DNA from: Homoserinibacter sp. GY 40078
Lineage (GTDB): Bacteria; Actinomycetota; Actinomycetes; Actinomycetales; Microbacteriaceae
Direction of reading: 5' to 3'
DNA: 64,000 nucleotides
Assembly (NCBI RefSeq): GCF_008017545.1
Contig: NZ_VRTZ01000001.1
Coordinates: 248,001-312,000 of the forward strand
The notes beneath the pieces were generated by a model. That model was not told where the DNA came from. It ran no database searches and was given only the letters and a program-made list of their open reading frames with translations. Of the stretch, positions 42,543-51,903 are shown in pieces. Both the position numbers and the translations under genes were made by a program. The first letter of the stretch is position 1, and each line of letters starts with the position of its first letter.

Positions 42543-44024
42543 ATGACCACCGATTTCGGCACGCTCGGCGTGCCCTTCCCCCTCCTCGACGTGCTCGGGC
42601 GCCAGGGGATCACTTCTCCCTTCCCGATTCAGGCCGAAACCCTGCCCGATACCCTCGCGGGGCGCGACGTCCTCGGACGCGGGCGCACCGGATCCGGCAA
42701 GACCCTCGCGTTCGGGCTCCCGCTCGTGGCGCGCCTCGGCAGCCGCACCTCCTCCTCCCCGCGTCGGAGCGCGCGTCCTCTGGGACTCGTGCTCGCACCG
42801 ACGCGCGAGCTCGCGTCGCAGATCGACGCGACCCTGAAGCCACTCGCGGCCGCCTACGGGCTCACGACCACGACCGTGTTCGGCGGGGTCTCCATGCAGA
42901 AGCAGGTTCAGGCGCTGCGCGCGGGCGTCGACATCGTCGTCGCCTGCCCCGGCCGCCTCAAAGACCTGATGGGCCAGGGCCACATCCGCCTCGACGATGT
43001 GGAGATCACCGTGCTCGACGAGGCCGACCACATGGCCGACCTCGGGTTCCTTCCGGGTGTCACGCGCATCCTCGCGGCGACCCCCGACCGCGGTCAGCGG
43101 ATGCTGTTCAGCGCCACGCTCGACAGCGGGGTCGACCGCCTCGCGAAGCGCTTCCTCCACCAGCCGGTGCACCACGGCGCCGAGGCGCCCGACATCCCCG
43201 TCGAGGCGATGGAGCACCACGTGTTCGAGGTCGCCGATGCGACCGCGAAGCGTGCCGTCGTCGAGGCGCTCGCCTCGGGAAGCGGCCGACGCATCCTCTT
43301 CACGCGCACCAAGCACGTCGCCAAGCGCTGGGCCCGCACCCTGACGGAGGCGGGGATCCCCGCCGCCGACCTGCACGGCAACCTCAGCCAGGGTCAGCGC
43401 GAGCGCAACCTCGCCCGCTTCGCGAGCGGCGAGATCCGGGTGCTCGTCGCGACCGACATCGCGGCGCGCGGCGTGCACGTCGACGAGGTCGAGCTCGTGG
43501 TGCACGTCGACCCGCCGGCCGAGCACAAGGCGTACCTGCACCGCTCGGGTCGCACCGCGCGCGGCGGCAGCACCGGCGCCGTCGTGACGCTCAGCCTGCC
43601 CGAGCAGCGCTCGGACGTCGCGGCCCTGCTGCGGAAGGCCAACATCTCGGCGGTTCCCACGCCCACCGCGGTCGGCGCCCCCGCGCTCACGGCGCTCGTC
43701 GGCGAGGTCGCACCCCGCGTCGCACCGGCACCTCGCGCCACGAGCGCCGGGCGTTCGGGAGGCGGTCAGCCGCGCCAGGGCGGCCAGCGTGCGCGCTCCG
43801 GTCAGGGCGCAAGCGCCGGGCAGCGTTCCGGGGGGCAGCGTTCGTCCGGCCAGCGTTCTTCCGGTCAGCGCTCCGGCGGGCAGTACTCGTCTGCAACCCG
43901 CTCGGGCGCCCCGCGCTCCGATTCGCAGACTCGGACGACACAGGAGCGTTCCACCGCCGGCGCGGGCGCAAGCTCCAGCCAGCGTTCGCGCCGCCGCTCC
44001 GGGCCCCGCCGCGCCCAGGGCTGA
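42543..44024 (+). CDS. DEAD/DEAH-box ATP-dependent RNA helicase
   Basis: This 493-residue helicase carries all core motifs: Q-like region FPIQAETLPDTLAGRDVL, Walker A GRTGSGKT, PTREL, DEAD in VLDEADHMADLGF, SAT in LFSATLDSG, VATDIAARGVHVDEV and HRSGRTARGG. The last 90-100 residues form a low-complexity Gly/Ser/Arg/Gln tail with repeated GQRS units (GGQRSSGQRSSGQRSGGQ), expected to bind RNA or drive condensation. It acts in RNA unwinding, ribosome assembly or mRNA decay. ATG at 42543 gives the usual N-terminus. Confidence 0.92.
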   Translation: MTTDFGTLGVPFPLLDVLGRQGITSPFPIQAETLPDTLAGRDVLGRGRTGSGKTLAFGLPLVARLGSRTSSSPRRSARPLGLVLAPTRELASQIDATLKPLAAAYGLTTTTVFGGVSMQKQVQALRAGVDIVVACPGRLKDLMGQGHIRLDDVEITVLDEADHMADLGFLPGVTRILAATPDRGQRMLFSATLDSGVDRLAKRFLHQPVHHGAEAPDIPVEAMEHHVFEVADATAKRAVVEALASGSGRRILFTRTKHVAKRWARTLTEAGIPAADLHGNLSQGQRERNLARFASGEIRVLVATDIAARGVHVDEVELVVHVDPPAEHKAYLHRSGRTARGGSTGAVVTLSLPEQRSDVAALLRKANISAVPTPTAVGAPALTALVGEVAPRVAPAPRATSAGRSGGGQPRQGGQRARSGQGASAGQRSGGQRSSGQRSSGQRSGGQYSSATRSGAPRSDSQTRTTQERSTAGAGASSSQRSRRRSGPRRAQG

Positions 44025-44027
44025 GAC

Positions 44028-45284
44028 TCAGCCCCGCGGCAGGCGTCGTTCTGCGGCGCGCTTCGCGGCCCGCCGCAGCTGACGGAGGTCCTCCGGGTCG
44101 TCGAGCGCACGCTCGGCGCGGGAGAGTGCCGAGGCCGAGGCCGCGCGCAACGTGCGCGACCGCGCCGGATCGGCGACCGCCACGAGCGCCCCGAGAGTCC
44201 GCTGCAGCCGCAGTCCGACCTCCACGAGGCGGGCCCCGTCGCGCGAGATCGGCCGGAAGGCATCCTCGATGAGGTCGGAGAACTCGGGCGCGGGAGCACG
44301 AACCCGTTCGGTCCGCGGCTCCTCTGGCCCGCCGGCCGTGAGCATCGCGGTGAGCACACGGTCGAGTGCCGCGAGGATCTGAATCGCGGTGCCCGGATCG
44401 TTCACGGCGGGAGACAGCGCGCGGCTGCCGATCTCGGACAGCGCGATCAGCCCGAGCCTCGGGTCTTGCTCGTAGGTGCGAGTCGCCTCGATGCGGAAGG
44501 TCCCGCGGACCGCGTCGAGCACGGAGTCGTCGGCATCCCCCTCGACGTGCGCGAGTACCGTGTCGCGGTCGGCTCCCGAACCCGGGAGCACCTGCACGTG
44601 GACCACGAGATCCTTCGTCTCGCACAGGTGGATGAGGTCCGAGATCTCGACGTGCGTGACGTAGCCGGTCGCCGTGGAGACCACCGGTCGCGCGGAACTC
44701 GGCACGGGCACCGGCGGCGACGCCCCGAGGTGCGGATGTGCGGCGTGGTCGCGGATCGCCGTCGTCGCCGCCTCCTCCACGCGCTCGATGACATCGGCCA
44801 TCCGTCCGAACGAGCCGAGGTGCGAGATCCAGCGCAGCAGCGTGACCACGACCGCGGCGATGACCGCGAGCGTGCCGAGGTAGAGCACCGTGCGACCGCG
44901 CTCGCCGTAGTAGTCGGTGGAGAGCGCGACGATCGCGACGATCGCGAACACGAACGAGCCGAGGAAGCTCGAAAGGGCGTTCTGCGAGGTGCGGTCCTCG
45001 ACGAGCAGCTGGGTCGCACGCGGGGTCGCAATGGTCGCCGCGGAGGAGTACGCCGCGACCATCGCGGTCAGCGAGAACGTCGTGACCGCGAGCATGGAGC
45101 TGGCGAGGATCTGCAGGATCGAGGCGACCGAGTCCTGCCCGATGTCGAACGCGAGGGCGTCGGGCAGCCACGGGCCGAGGAACCCGGCGACCAGTGCGAG
45201 CGCGACCGCCGCCACGGTGAAGACGGATGCGCGGAACCAGATCCTGCGCACCAGCCTGGCCAGGAACACCCGCCATCCGCTCAT
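44028..45284 (-). CDS. DUF2254 family membrane protein
   Basis: This 418-residue protein has four N-terminal membrane helices (VFTVAAVALALVAGFLGPWL, ILQILASSMLAVTTFSLTAM, ALSSFLGSFVFAIVAIVALS, LGTLAVIAAVVVTLLRWISH) and a soluble C-terminal half with VSTATGYVTHVEISDLIHLC and ALSPAVNDPGTAIQILAALD, the segments that mark DUF2254. The role is unknown; a channel-like or sensor function has been guessed for the family. ATG at 45284 has GAAGGGGG. It ends 3 bases after the convergent helicase stop. Confidence 0.87.
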   Translation of the reverse strand: MSGWRVFLARLVRRIWFRASVFTVAAVALALVAGFLGPWLPDALAFDIGQDSVASILQILASSMLAVTTFSLTAMVAAYSSAATIATPRATQLLVEDRTSQNALSSFLGSFVFAIVAIVALSTDYYGERGRTVLYLGTLAVIAAVVVTLLRWISHLGSFGRMADVIERVEEAATTAIRDHAAHPHLGASPPVPVPSSARPVVSTATGYVTHVEISDLIHLCETKDLVVHVQVLPGSGADRDTVLAHVEGDADDSVLDAVRGTFRIEATRTYEQDPRLGLIALSEIGSRALSPAVNDPGTAIQILAALDRVLTAMLTAGGPEEPRTERVRAPAPEFSDLIEDAFRPISRDGARLVEVGLRLQRTLGALVAVADPARSRTLRAASASALSRAERALDDPEDLRQLRRAAKRAAERRLPRG

Positions 45285-45312
45285 GCTCGCCCCCTTCGTC
45301 GTGCGTTCGAGG

Positions 45313-46413
45313 CTACAGAGTGGCGGCGGTGGGGTCCCAGTCCTCGGACATGAGCGGCGCCTGCTCGATCGTGCTCTGCACCTCGACCGCCGTGCGGGAC
45401 GCGGCGGCCTCGCCGAGCGAGAGCATGACGTCCTGCACATGGAAGGCGAGGGCGCCGGACGCCCGCTCGGGCCGATCCGCGCGGATCGCCCGCGCCAGCT
45501 CGAGCACGCCGGTGCCACGCCCCGGATTCGCCGCCACCGGCAGTGTGACGGGCTCGCCGCCCCACGGGAACACCTCGGTGTCGCCGTCGAAGCCGTTCGG
45601 GTCGGGGAGGAGCATCGCACCCGCGTCGCCGAGCACCTCGAGCACCGGTGCGTACGGCAGGGCGCTGTCGAAGCTGAACTCGACCGTCGCGGTCGCCCCT
45701 CCGGCGAACTCGAGCAGGCCCGAGATCTGGGTGTCGACCTCGACCGTCAGCACGGTGCCCTGGCGCGGCCCCGACCCGATGACGCGCTCAGCACGAGCGC
45801 GCGTCGCCGTGGCCTGCACGCGGGTCACCGCCCCGAGCGCCTGCACGAGGGCCGTGAGGAAGTACGGACCCATGTCGAGCAGCGGGCCGCCGCCCGGCTG
45901 GTAGTAGAAGTCCGGGTTCGGATGCCACGTCTCGTGACCGGGGCTGCGGAACACCGCGCGCGCCGAGACGGGCCTTCCGATCCGGCCCGCATCGATCGCG
46001 CGGAGTGCGGTCTGGATGCCGCGGCCGAGCACGGTGTCCGGTGCGCTCGCGATCCGCAGTTCGAGCTCCGCGGCCCGGTCGAGCAGCCTCCTGCCACCTT
46101 CGCGATCGAGCGCGAACGGCTTCTCGGCCCAGACATGCTTGCCCGCGTCGAGGATCTGCAGCCCGACCGGCACATGCGCGGCGGGCACCGTGAGGTTCAC
46201 GACGATCTCGATCGCGTCGTCGGCGAGCAGCTGCTCCACCGTGCCGAATCCGGCGACGCCCCACTTCTCGGCCTGCGCCCGCGCGCGATCGAGCGCGAGG
46301 TCGGCGACGAAGCGCACGTCGAGGTCGGGGAAGGTCGTCATCCAGGTCAGGTACTGCTCGCTGATGACGCCCGCGCCGATGATGCCGACGCCGACGCGAC
46401 CCGAGCCACTCAC
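45313..46413 (-). CDS. Gfo/Idh/MocA family oxidoreductase
   Basis: This 366-residue NAD(P)-dependent sugar or cyclitol oxidoreductase opens VGVGIIGAGVISEQYLTWM, with AEKPF in GKHVWAEKPFALD and GGGPLLDMGPYFLTAL containing the conserved D-x-x-x-Y/H helix. GTG at 46413 overlaps the ThuA-gene stop by 4 bases. It is the third gene of the compact MocA-ThuA-MocA operon, probably handling 3-keto-glycosides or inositol-like compounds. Confidence 0.9.
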   Translation of the reverse strand: MSGSGRVGVGIIGAGVISEQYLTWMTTFPDLDVRFVADLALDRARAQAEKWGVAGFGTVEQLLADDAIEIVVNLTVPAAHVPVGLQILDAGKHVWAEKPFALDREGGRRLLDRAAELELRIASAPDTVLGRGIQTALRAIDAGRIGRPVSARAVFRSPGHETWHPNPDFYYQPGGGPLLDMGPYFLTALVQALGAVTRVQATATRARAERVIGSGPRQGTVLTVEVDTQISGLLEFAGGATATVEFSFDSALPYAPVLEVLGDAGAMLLPDPNGFDGDTEVFPWGGEPVTLPVAANPGRGTGVLELARAIRADRPERASGALAFHVQDVMLSLGEAAASRTAVEVQSTIEQAPLMSEDWDPTAATL

Positions 46414-47126
46414 GCGGCATCCCTCCCGTCGCGCGCGGCCCACAGCAGCCCCCGGCGGATGATCGAGTTCACGTTCGGATCCTCGAGGATCTCGACCCGG
46501 TGCCCCGGCGTCGAGACGAAGACGCGGCCCGCGCCCCACATCCGGGTCCAGATCGCGGGCGAAGTGATCGGCCGGTGCCACGGATGGTACGGCTGCACGG
46601 GGTGGGTGGTCGTCGCGAGCACGTCGTTGAGGTCGTCGTGCAGCACCCAGTACTGCTCGGTCACGAGATCGAAGTCGTCGATACCCGCCATGATCTCGTG
46701 GCTGCGACCGAGCTCGGTGAGCTCGACCGTGTACGGCAGGTAGTTGTCGGCCTGCTCGCCGTGCAGCTGGTCGGGCGCCTTCGAGGGATGCACTGCGAAC
46801 TGGCCCCCGATCAGCTGCAAGTACGCCTCGCTGTTGCGGTACGAGTCGGCGATGCCGCCGTGCCATCCGGCCATGCCGGTGCCGCCCTGCTCGATGGCGC
46901 GGCGGAGTCCCGCGAGCGCCTCCGGCGAGATGGTCGACATCGTCACGAGCTGGAGCACGAGGTCCGTCTCGTCCATGACCGCCTCATCGGCGTAGATCTC
47001 GTTGGACTCCTCGACCCGCACCGCGAAGCCGTTCTCCTCGAGGAAGGGGATGAACAGCTCGGTCGCCTCGACGGGCTGGTGGCCGTCCCATCCCCCGCGG
47101 ACGACGAGCGCCTTCCGCTCGCTCAT
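46410..47126 (-). CDS. ThuA domain protein (trehalose-utilisation type)
   Basis: This 238-residue glutamine-amidotransferase-like-fold protein without a visible Cys nucleophile opens RKALVVRGGWDGHQPVEATE. The core GGTGMAGWHGGIADSYRNSE and RVFVSTPGHRVEIL are typical ThuA segments. ThuA proteins take part in catabolism of 3-keto-disaccharides. It overlaps both neighbours by 4 bases (ATGA upstream, GTGA downstream), so all three are co-translated. Confidence 0.9.
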   Translation of the reverse strand: MSERKALVVRGGWDGHQPVEATELFIPFLEENGFAVRVEESNEIYADEAVMDETDLVLQLVTMSTISPEALAGLRRAIEQGGTGMAGWHGGIADSYRNSEAYLQLIGGQFAVHPSKAPDQLHGEQADNYLPYTVELTELGRSHEIMAGIDDFDLVTEQYWVLHDDLNDVLATTTHPVQPYHPWHRPITSPAIWTRMWGAGRVFVSTPGHRVEILEDPNVNSIIRRGLLWAARDGRDAA

Positions 47127-48310
47127 CGGGCGGCCTCCACCTGGGTGAGACGGCTCTCGTCGCCGGCGCTCGCCTCGACCGCGGCGAGCACGCGCTGCAC
47201 CTGCGCGGCGTCGTCGAACGTCGGATGCGTTCCGCCTCCCGCGGCGATCCCCCGCACGAGGTCCACCACCTCGTGCACGAAGGTGTGCTCGTAGCCGAGG
47301 CCGTGCCCCGCCGGCCACCATGCATCGAGATAGGGATGCTCGGGCTCGGTCACCTGGATGCGGCGGAACCCCTGCAGACCCGCCTCGTCGGCGGCGTCGT
47401 AGAACTCCAGCTCGTTCATGCGCTCGAAGTCGAACGCGATCGACCCGGTGGATCCGTTGATCTCGACGCGGTTCGCGTTCAGGCGGCCGAGCGCCATGCG
47501 GGTCGCCTCGAAGACGCCGAGGGCGCCGTTGTCGAAGGTGGCGGTCCAGGCCGCGGCGTCGTCGACGGTGACCGGACCGCGCGGCTGATCCTCCACGCCT
47601 CGCCCGCCGAGTCCTGAGCTCTCGCCGAGCACGGGACGCGTGGGGACGAAGGTGCGCAGCTGCGCCGAGACCGCCGTGATGACCGACGCGCTCACCCACT
47701 GCGAGGTGTCGATGATGTGGGCGCCGATGTCGCCGAGCGCGCCCGATCCCGCCTTCTCCTTGTCGAGCCGCCAGGTGAGCGGGGCGTCCGGATCGCTGAT
47801 CCAGTCCTGCAGGTACTGAGCTCGCACGTGGCGGATCTCGCCCAGCCGACCCTCGGCGACGATCCGCTGCATGAGCGCGATCGCGGGGGTGCGTCGGTAG
47901 CTGAATCCGCACATCGCGAGCACGCCGAGTTCCGCCGCGTCACGTGCCGCCGCGGCCATCAGCTCCGCTTCGGCGACCGTGTTGGCGAGCGGCTTCTCGC
48001 AGAGCACGTGCTTGCCCGCGGCGAGCGCGGCGAGGGCGATCTCGGCGTGGCTGTCGCCAGGGGTGCAGATGTCGATCACGTCGATGTCGTCGCGCTCGAC
48101 GACATCACGCCAATCCGTCACCGCCTCCCGCCATCCCTGCTGTCGGGCTGTGGCTTCGGTGCGCTCCGGGTCGCGGCCGACGATGACCGCCATCTCGGGC
48201 TCACGCGGCAGCTCGAACATGCGCGGGGCCACCCGCCAGGCCTGTGAGTGCGCGCGGCCCATGAATGCGGTGCCGATGAGGGCGACGCGAAGCGGTGCGG
48301 GTGTCGACAT
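47123..48310 (-). CDS. Gfo/Idh/MocA family oxidoreductase
   Basis: This 395-residue sugar dehydrogenase-type protein has Rossmann start RVALIGTAFMGRAHSQAWRV, DICTPGDSHAEIALAALAAG, EKP in GKHVLCEKPLANT, and GSGALGDIGAHIIDTSQWV as catalytic helix. ATG at 48310 has GAGGAGAAG. It is the first gene of the MocA-ThuA-MocA operon. No transporter or regulator is adjacent, so it may depend on the importer at 35.5-38.7 kb; the LacI operator consensus is not found upstream of it. Confidence 0.92.
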   Translation of the reverse strand: MSTPAPLRVALIGTAFMGRAHSQAWRVAPRMFELPREPEMAVIVGRDPERTEATARQQGWREAVTDWRDVVERDDIDVIDICTPGDSHAEIALAALAAGKHVLCEKPLANTVAEAELMAAAARDAAELGVLAMCGFSYRRTPAIALMQRIVAEGRLGEIRHVRAQYLQDWISDPDAPLTWRLDKEKAGSGALGDIGAHIIDTSQWVSASVITAVSAQLRTFVPTRPVLGESSGLGGRGVEDQPRGPVTVDDAAAWTATFDNGALGVFEATRMALGRLNANRVEINGSTGSIAFDFERMNELEFYDAADEAGLQGFRRIQVTEPEHPYLDAWWPAGHGLGYEHTFVHEVVDLVRGIAAGGGTHPTFDDAAQVQRVLAAVEASAGDESRLTQVEAAR

Positions 48311-48377
48311 GGGTCTTCTCCTCGTCGAGAGAGCGGTTGACCGCACCAGCCTAGTTCGTTCGAGACGACAACAAATG

Positions 48378-50054
48378 CTAGCGGCGGCGCATCGTGAGCG
48401 CGACGTGGATCAGCGGCACGACGGAGGCCGCCATGAGGGTCCAGCCCCACACCTCATCCGAGCGCACCAGCAGCACTCCGCTGAAGAGCATCGCCGCGAA
48501 GACGACCGCCGAGACGAGGCGGCCGAGCAGGCGCTCAAGCGACGACAGGCGCCGCTCCACCCCCGGCGCTCGGACGGCGAGCTGCCCGCGGTCGATACGG
48601 GTGACGAGCTCGTCGAACCGCTGCGGCAGGCGCGCCATAGTGGTGGCGTAGCCGACGGCACGGCGGCCGAGCTCGCGCACGTCGCGGGTCGAGTTGCTCA
48701 GCACGGATCGCGCGAACGGGTCGACCGCATCCCACATGTTGAACTCGCGGTTGAGCGCGCTCGTCACGCCCGAGATAAGCGAGATGGTGCGGATCAGCAA
48801 CAGGAAGTTCTCGGGCAGCTGGAACGGCAGCGAGCGGATGGTGTCGCCGAACTGGCGCGCGAAGGCCTCCAGCTCGCGCGGGTCGAGGTCGCGCAGCTCG
48901 GCGACACCCATTCCGCCGAAGCGGTCGAACGAGGCCGTCATGGCGCGCTCGAGCTCTTCGGTGTCGGCTCCCGGCAGCAGCACGCCGAGCCGCTCCAGCG
49001 CGGCGATGAGGGCACGCCCGTCGCGGGCGACGACGGCGAGGATGAAGTCGCGCAAGCCCGCGCGCAGCGAGTCCGAGATCTCGCCCATCATCCCGAAGTC
49101 GACGTAGGTGAGGCGCCACGGGTCGCCCGCCGCCTTCCCGGGCGTGACGAAGATATTGCCCGGGTGCGGGTCGGCGTGGAAGAACCCCGTCACGAAGATC
49201 TGCTGGAACGTCGCGCGGGCGAGTTCCTGGGCGACGGCGGCCGGGTCGATGCCCGCAGCCTCCAGCGCGGGGACGTCCGTGATCTTGATCGCGGTGACGT
49301 CCGAGAGCGTGAGCACCCGCAACGAGGTGCGCTCCCACACCACGACCGGGATGCGGATGCGGGAATCGCCCGCGAAGTCCGCGGCGAAGCGCTCGGCGTT
49401 GCCCGCCTCGTGGAGGTAGTCGATCTCGGCGAGGCTCGTGGCGGCGAACTCCTCGACGAGCGCGGGCGCATCCACCCGAGAGGAGACGAGCCGCACACGG
49501 GTGAGCCAGCGCCCCACTCGGCGCAGCGCCGCGAGGTCGACGGCGACGATCTCCTCGATGCCGGGCCTCTGCACCTTGACCACCACATCCGCGAACCCGA
49601 CCTCACCGGCGATCGCCGGCGACAGGCGAGCCCGGTGCGCTTGACCGAGCGAGGCGGCGGCGATGGGCTCCGGATCGAACACCGCGAACGCGAGATCGAG
49701 CGGGATGCCGAGCTCGGCCTCCGCTTGCGCACGGATGCGGTCGAACGGCTCCGCGGCGACCTCGTCTTGCAGCCCTTCGAGTTCGCTCGTGATCTCGGGC
49801 GGGAGCACGTCGAGGCGGGACGACATGAACTGGCCCATCTTGATCATGAGCCCGCCGAGGTCGACGGCGAGGTCGTGAAAGCGTCGCGCCAGCCGCTGGA
49901 GTCGGGCGGTCTGGCCGCGCGCCGCGAACCGGCGGAGGCCGATGCGCGGCAGCACGAACTCGAACCACCACGCCTGCACGAACGCGCGCGCGGCGAACCG
50001 CATGATGCGGCGGTAGCGGGCGCGCAGCGGCGCGGATACGCCGGGCTGCGGCAT
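48378..50054 (-). CDS. ABC1/UbiB (AarF) family atypical kinase
   Basis: This 558-residue protein-kinase-like ATPase has the family motifs GGLMIKMGQFMSSRLDVLP (the KxGQ loop), EPIAAASLGQAHRARL (Ala-rich loop), VVVKVQRPGI with the ATP-binding Lys, and GFFHADPHPGNIFV for catalysis. Two hydrophobic helices close the C-terminus (LVSAVVFAAMLFSGVLLV, TLMAASVVPLIHVAL). The family affects isoprenoid-quinone or lipid metabolism. It is preceded 4 bases upstream by a PadR regulator, so PadR probably controls it. Confidence 0.92.
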   Translation of the reverse strand: MPQPGVSAPLRARYRRIMRFAARAFVQAWWFEFVLPRIGLRRFAARGQTARLQRLARRFHDLAVDLGGLMIKMGQFMSSRLDVLPPEITSELEGLQDEVAAEPFDRIRAQAEAELGIPLDLAFAVFDPEPIAAASLGQAHRARLSPAIAGEVGFADVVVKVQRPGIEEIVAVDLAALRRVGRWLTRVRLVSSRVDAPALVEEFAATSLAEIDYLHEAGNAERFAADFAGDSRIRIPVVVWERTSLRVLTLSDVTAIKITDVPALEAAGIDPAAVAQELARATFQQIFVTGFFHADPHPGNIFVTPGKAAGDPWRLTYVDFGMMGEISDSLRAGLRDFILAVVARDGRALIAALERLGVLLPGADTEELERAMTASFDRFGGMGVAELRDLDPRELEAFARQFGDTIRSLPFQLPENFLLLIRTISLISGVTSALNREFNMWDAVDPFARSVLSNSTRDVRELGRRAVGYATTMARLPQRFDELVTRIDRGQLAVRAPGVERRLSSLERLLGRLVSAVVFAAMLFSGVLLVRSDEVWGWTLMAASVVPLIHVALTMRRR

Positions 50055-50058
50055 GCGG

Positions 50059-50577
50059 TCAGTCCTCGGCGAGGATGGCGTAGAGCTTGCGGCGCGCCTC
50101 GTCGACGATCGCGACGGCGCGCTCGTTCTGCTCGGCGGTGCCGTGCTGCGCCACCTGCGACGCGGCCTGGGCGAGCTTCATCCCCGCCTTCGGCAGAGCC
50201 AGTCCGCGCTCGGCACGCGCCCGCCCAGACTCGGCCTCGTCAGGCGCGTCGACGGCCTCCGCCGCCTCACGCCCGGCGTCCGTGAGCGAGTACACCTTGC
50301 GCTCGCCGGCTTGCGTCGCCTCGACGAGCCCCTCGTCGACCAGCAGTTGCAGCGTCGGGTACACGGTGCCGGCGCCGGGCGACAACACCCCCGAGGTGCG
50401 GGCCTCGATGGCCCGGATCACCTCGTAACCGCTCAGCGGCCCCGCAAGCAGCTCCACGAGGATCGCGGAGCGGATATCGCCCGGCCCGCCGCGACGCCCG
50501 ACCGCCGACGCGACGGTCTCGCGGAGGCCGTCCAGGGTCTCCCAGATGTCGAACCCGTTCGAAGCTGACGCACGCAT
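50059..50577 (-). CDS. PadR-family transcriptional regulator
   Basis: This 172-residue protein has an N-terminal winged helix of PadR type (DIRSAILVELLAGPLSGYEV, VLSPGAGTVYPTLQLLVDEG, RKVYSLTDAGREAAE) and a C-terminal helical dimer region. The ATG lies within a CATG shared with the divergent DUF1801 gene, so the two start codons overlap. It is the first gene of the padR-ABC1 kinase operon. Confidence 0.9.
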   Translation of the reverse strand: MRASASNGFDIWETLDGLRETVASAVGRRGGPGDIRSAILVELLAGPLSGYEVIRAIEARTSGVLSPGAGTVYPTLQLLVDEGLVEATQAGERKVYSLTDAGREAAEAVDAPDEAESGRARAERGLALPKAGMKLAQAASQVAQHGTAEQNERAVAIVDEARRKLYAILAED

Positions 50578-50977
50578 GTCGGAATCCTCTCGACGATGCA
50601 GTCACCATACGCCGCGCGCCTGGGTGTCGGTCGAGATCGCCGAACTGCTCTCCGCCGAGATCGACCGCGGGCTTCCGGAGGCGGCCAACAGGGTGTGGCA
50701 CGGGCATCCGGTCTGGTTTCTCGACGGGAACCCGATCGTCGGCTACCACCGCCTGAAGGATGCGATGCGCCTCATGTTCTGGAGTGGGCAGTCGTTCGAT
50801 GAGCCCGGGCTCCGGGCGGAGGGCTCGTTCCAGGCGGCCGAGGCGCGCTACACCGACGTGTCGGAGGTCGACGTGGAGGCGCTGCGCCGCTGGATCGCGA
50901 AGTCCCGCGAAATCCAGTGGGACTACGAGCACATCCGCCAGGCGCGCGGCGTGCTGCAGAAGCGCACCGCGTTCTGA
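50576..50977 (+). CDS. DUF1801 (YdhG-like) domain protein
   Basis: This 133-residue protein resembles the frataxin-like-fold DUF1801 family: HGHPVWFLDGNPIVGYHRLK, FWSGQSFDEPGLRAEGSF, and the C-terminal helix EVDVEALRRWIAKSRE. The start is uncertain: ATG at 50576 overlaps the divergent padR ATG in a palindromic CATG, and GTG at 50624 is a shorter option. The function is unknown. A strong terminator follows at 51083. Confidence 0.72.
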   Translation: MSESSRRCSHHTPRAWVSVEIAELLSAEIDRGLPEAANRVWHGHPVWFLDGNPIVGYHRLKDAMRLMFWSGQSFDEPGLRAEGSFQAAEARYTDVSEVDVEALRRWIAKSREIQWDYEHIRQARGVLQKRTAF

Positions 50978-51082
50978 GGGCCCGCTCCCACCCGAGGGAT
51001 CGCGAAGCGACCGACCCGGGCGTCGGAGGCCGTGGTGGAGTAACATGAAATTCGGCTGGTCTTCATGACCCGGGCCCACATC

Positions 51083-51106
51083 ATGGCGGGGGAAGTCCCC
51101 CGCCAT
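51083..51106 (+). terminator. Rho-independent terminator
   Basis: A 10-bp perfect stem ATGGCGGGGG / CCCCCGCCAT with loop AAGT is followed by CTTGTTTTT, a clear intrinsic terminator reading on the plus strand. It ends the DUF1801 transcript and insulates the DUF3800 gene that starts 24 bases later. Confidence 0.85.
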
Positions 51107-51129
51107 CTTGTTTTTCGGCAGAGGAACGC

Positions 51130-51801
51130 GTGTCGACTCTCAGCATCTTCGTGGATGAGTCCGGGGACTTCGGTGATTCCGCTGACGGCTACTACGTTCT
51201 TGCATTCGTCGTCCACGAACAGCACCACCCGCTCGACCCCCACCTCCAAACCCTCGACCGGCAACTACGCGAGATCGGACTTGAGGGGCACGCAGTCCAC
51301 AGCGGCGCGGCAATCCGAGGTGAAGCCGAGTACCGCTACATGGCGTGGGAGCAACGCAAGGGCGCCTTCACGCGAATGCACGCCTTCGTTCGACGCGCGC
51401 CGATCCTCTACTACTCACTTACTCTCAAACGGCGTGACCATCCGCAGCGGTTCTCGCTCGAGGGCGCGATCGCCCGGGGCATAGGTACTTTCCTGCAGGA
51501 CCGAACCGAGTACTTTCGCGCGTTCGACGAAGTCGTCGTGTACTACGACAACGGCCAGGCCGAGATAACGCGGATCCTGAATACGGTGATGAACGCCTAC
51601 TTCCTACAGGTTGAGTTCAGGCGGATGCAGCCGGCCGACTACCGACTATTTCAAGCCGCCGACCTTGCGTGCACGCTCGAGTTGCTCCGAGCCAAAGACG
51701 AAGACGGGGTGCTCACAAGGTCCGATCTCTTCTTTTTCGAATCGGCCAGAAAGCTGCGCAAGGACTACGTCAAGCCCTTCGACTCGAAGCGCCTCGCATA
51801 A
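51130..51801 (+). CDS. DUF3800 domain protein
   Basis: This 223-residue protein has the DUF3800 opening STLSIFVDESGDFG (Asp9, Glu10), a later acidic strand EVVVYYDNGQAEI and QAADLACTLELL near the C-terminus. The arrangement of Asp residues suggests an RNase H-like nuclease fold. DUF3800 genes are often found on prophages and in defence regions. Codon use is somewhat less GC-biased than the surroundings (about 65% in a sampled line), suggesting acquisition. The GTG start at 51130 follows AGAGGAA and lies just past a terminator, so it must have its own promoter or rely on read-through. Confidence 0.85.
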   Translation: MSTLSIFVDESGDFGDSADGYYVLAFVVHEQHHPLDPHLQTLDRQLREIGLEGHAVHSGAAIRGEAEYRYMAWEQRKGAFTRMHAFVRRAPILYYSLTLKRRDHPQRFSLEGAIARGIGTFLQDRTEYFRAFDEVVVYYDNGQAEITRILNTVMNAYFLQVEFRRMQPADYRLFQAADLACTLELLRAKDEDGVLTRSDLFFFESARKLRKDYVKPFDSKRLA

Positions 51802-51903
51802 GCAGTTCGTACCCGCTACCCCGCGACGAGCTCATCCAGCAGGCGACGGCAGCCCAACCCGGCACTCAGTTGCGCAACAGGGGAGACGCGGCCCGCAGTC
51901 TGC

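Noticed and set aside
43750-44024. Repeated codons in the helicase tail considered as a DNA tandem-repeat element
   Set aside because: The repetition follows the protein-level GQRS units in frame, as expected for RNA-helicase low-complexity tails.
48311-48377. Partly symmetric GTTCGTTCGAGACGACAAC upstream of the MocA-ThuA operon, considered as a fourth LacI site
   Set aside because: It does not fit TGnnCAATCGrTTnnGCA and its symmetry is poor.
51072-51081. GGGCCCACAT shared with 57961-57970, considered as an island direct repeat
   Set aside because: Only 10 GC-rich bases, with no tRNA or recombination context at 51072; likely chance.
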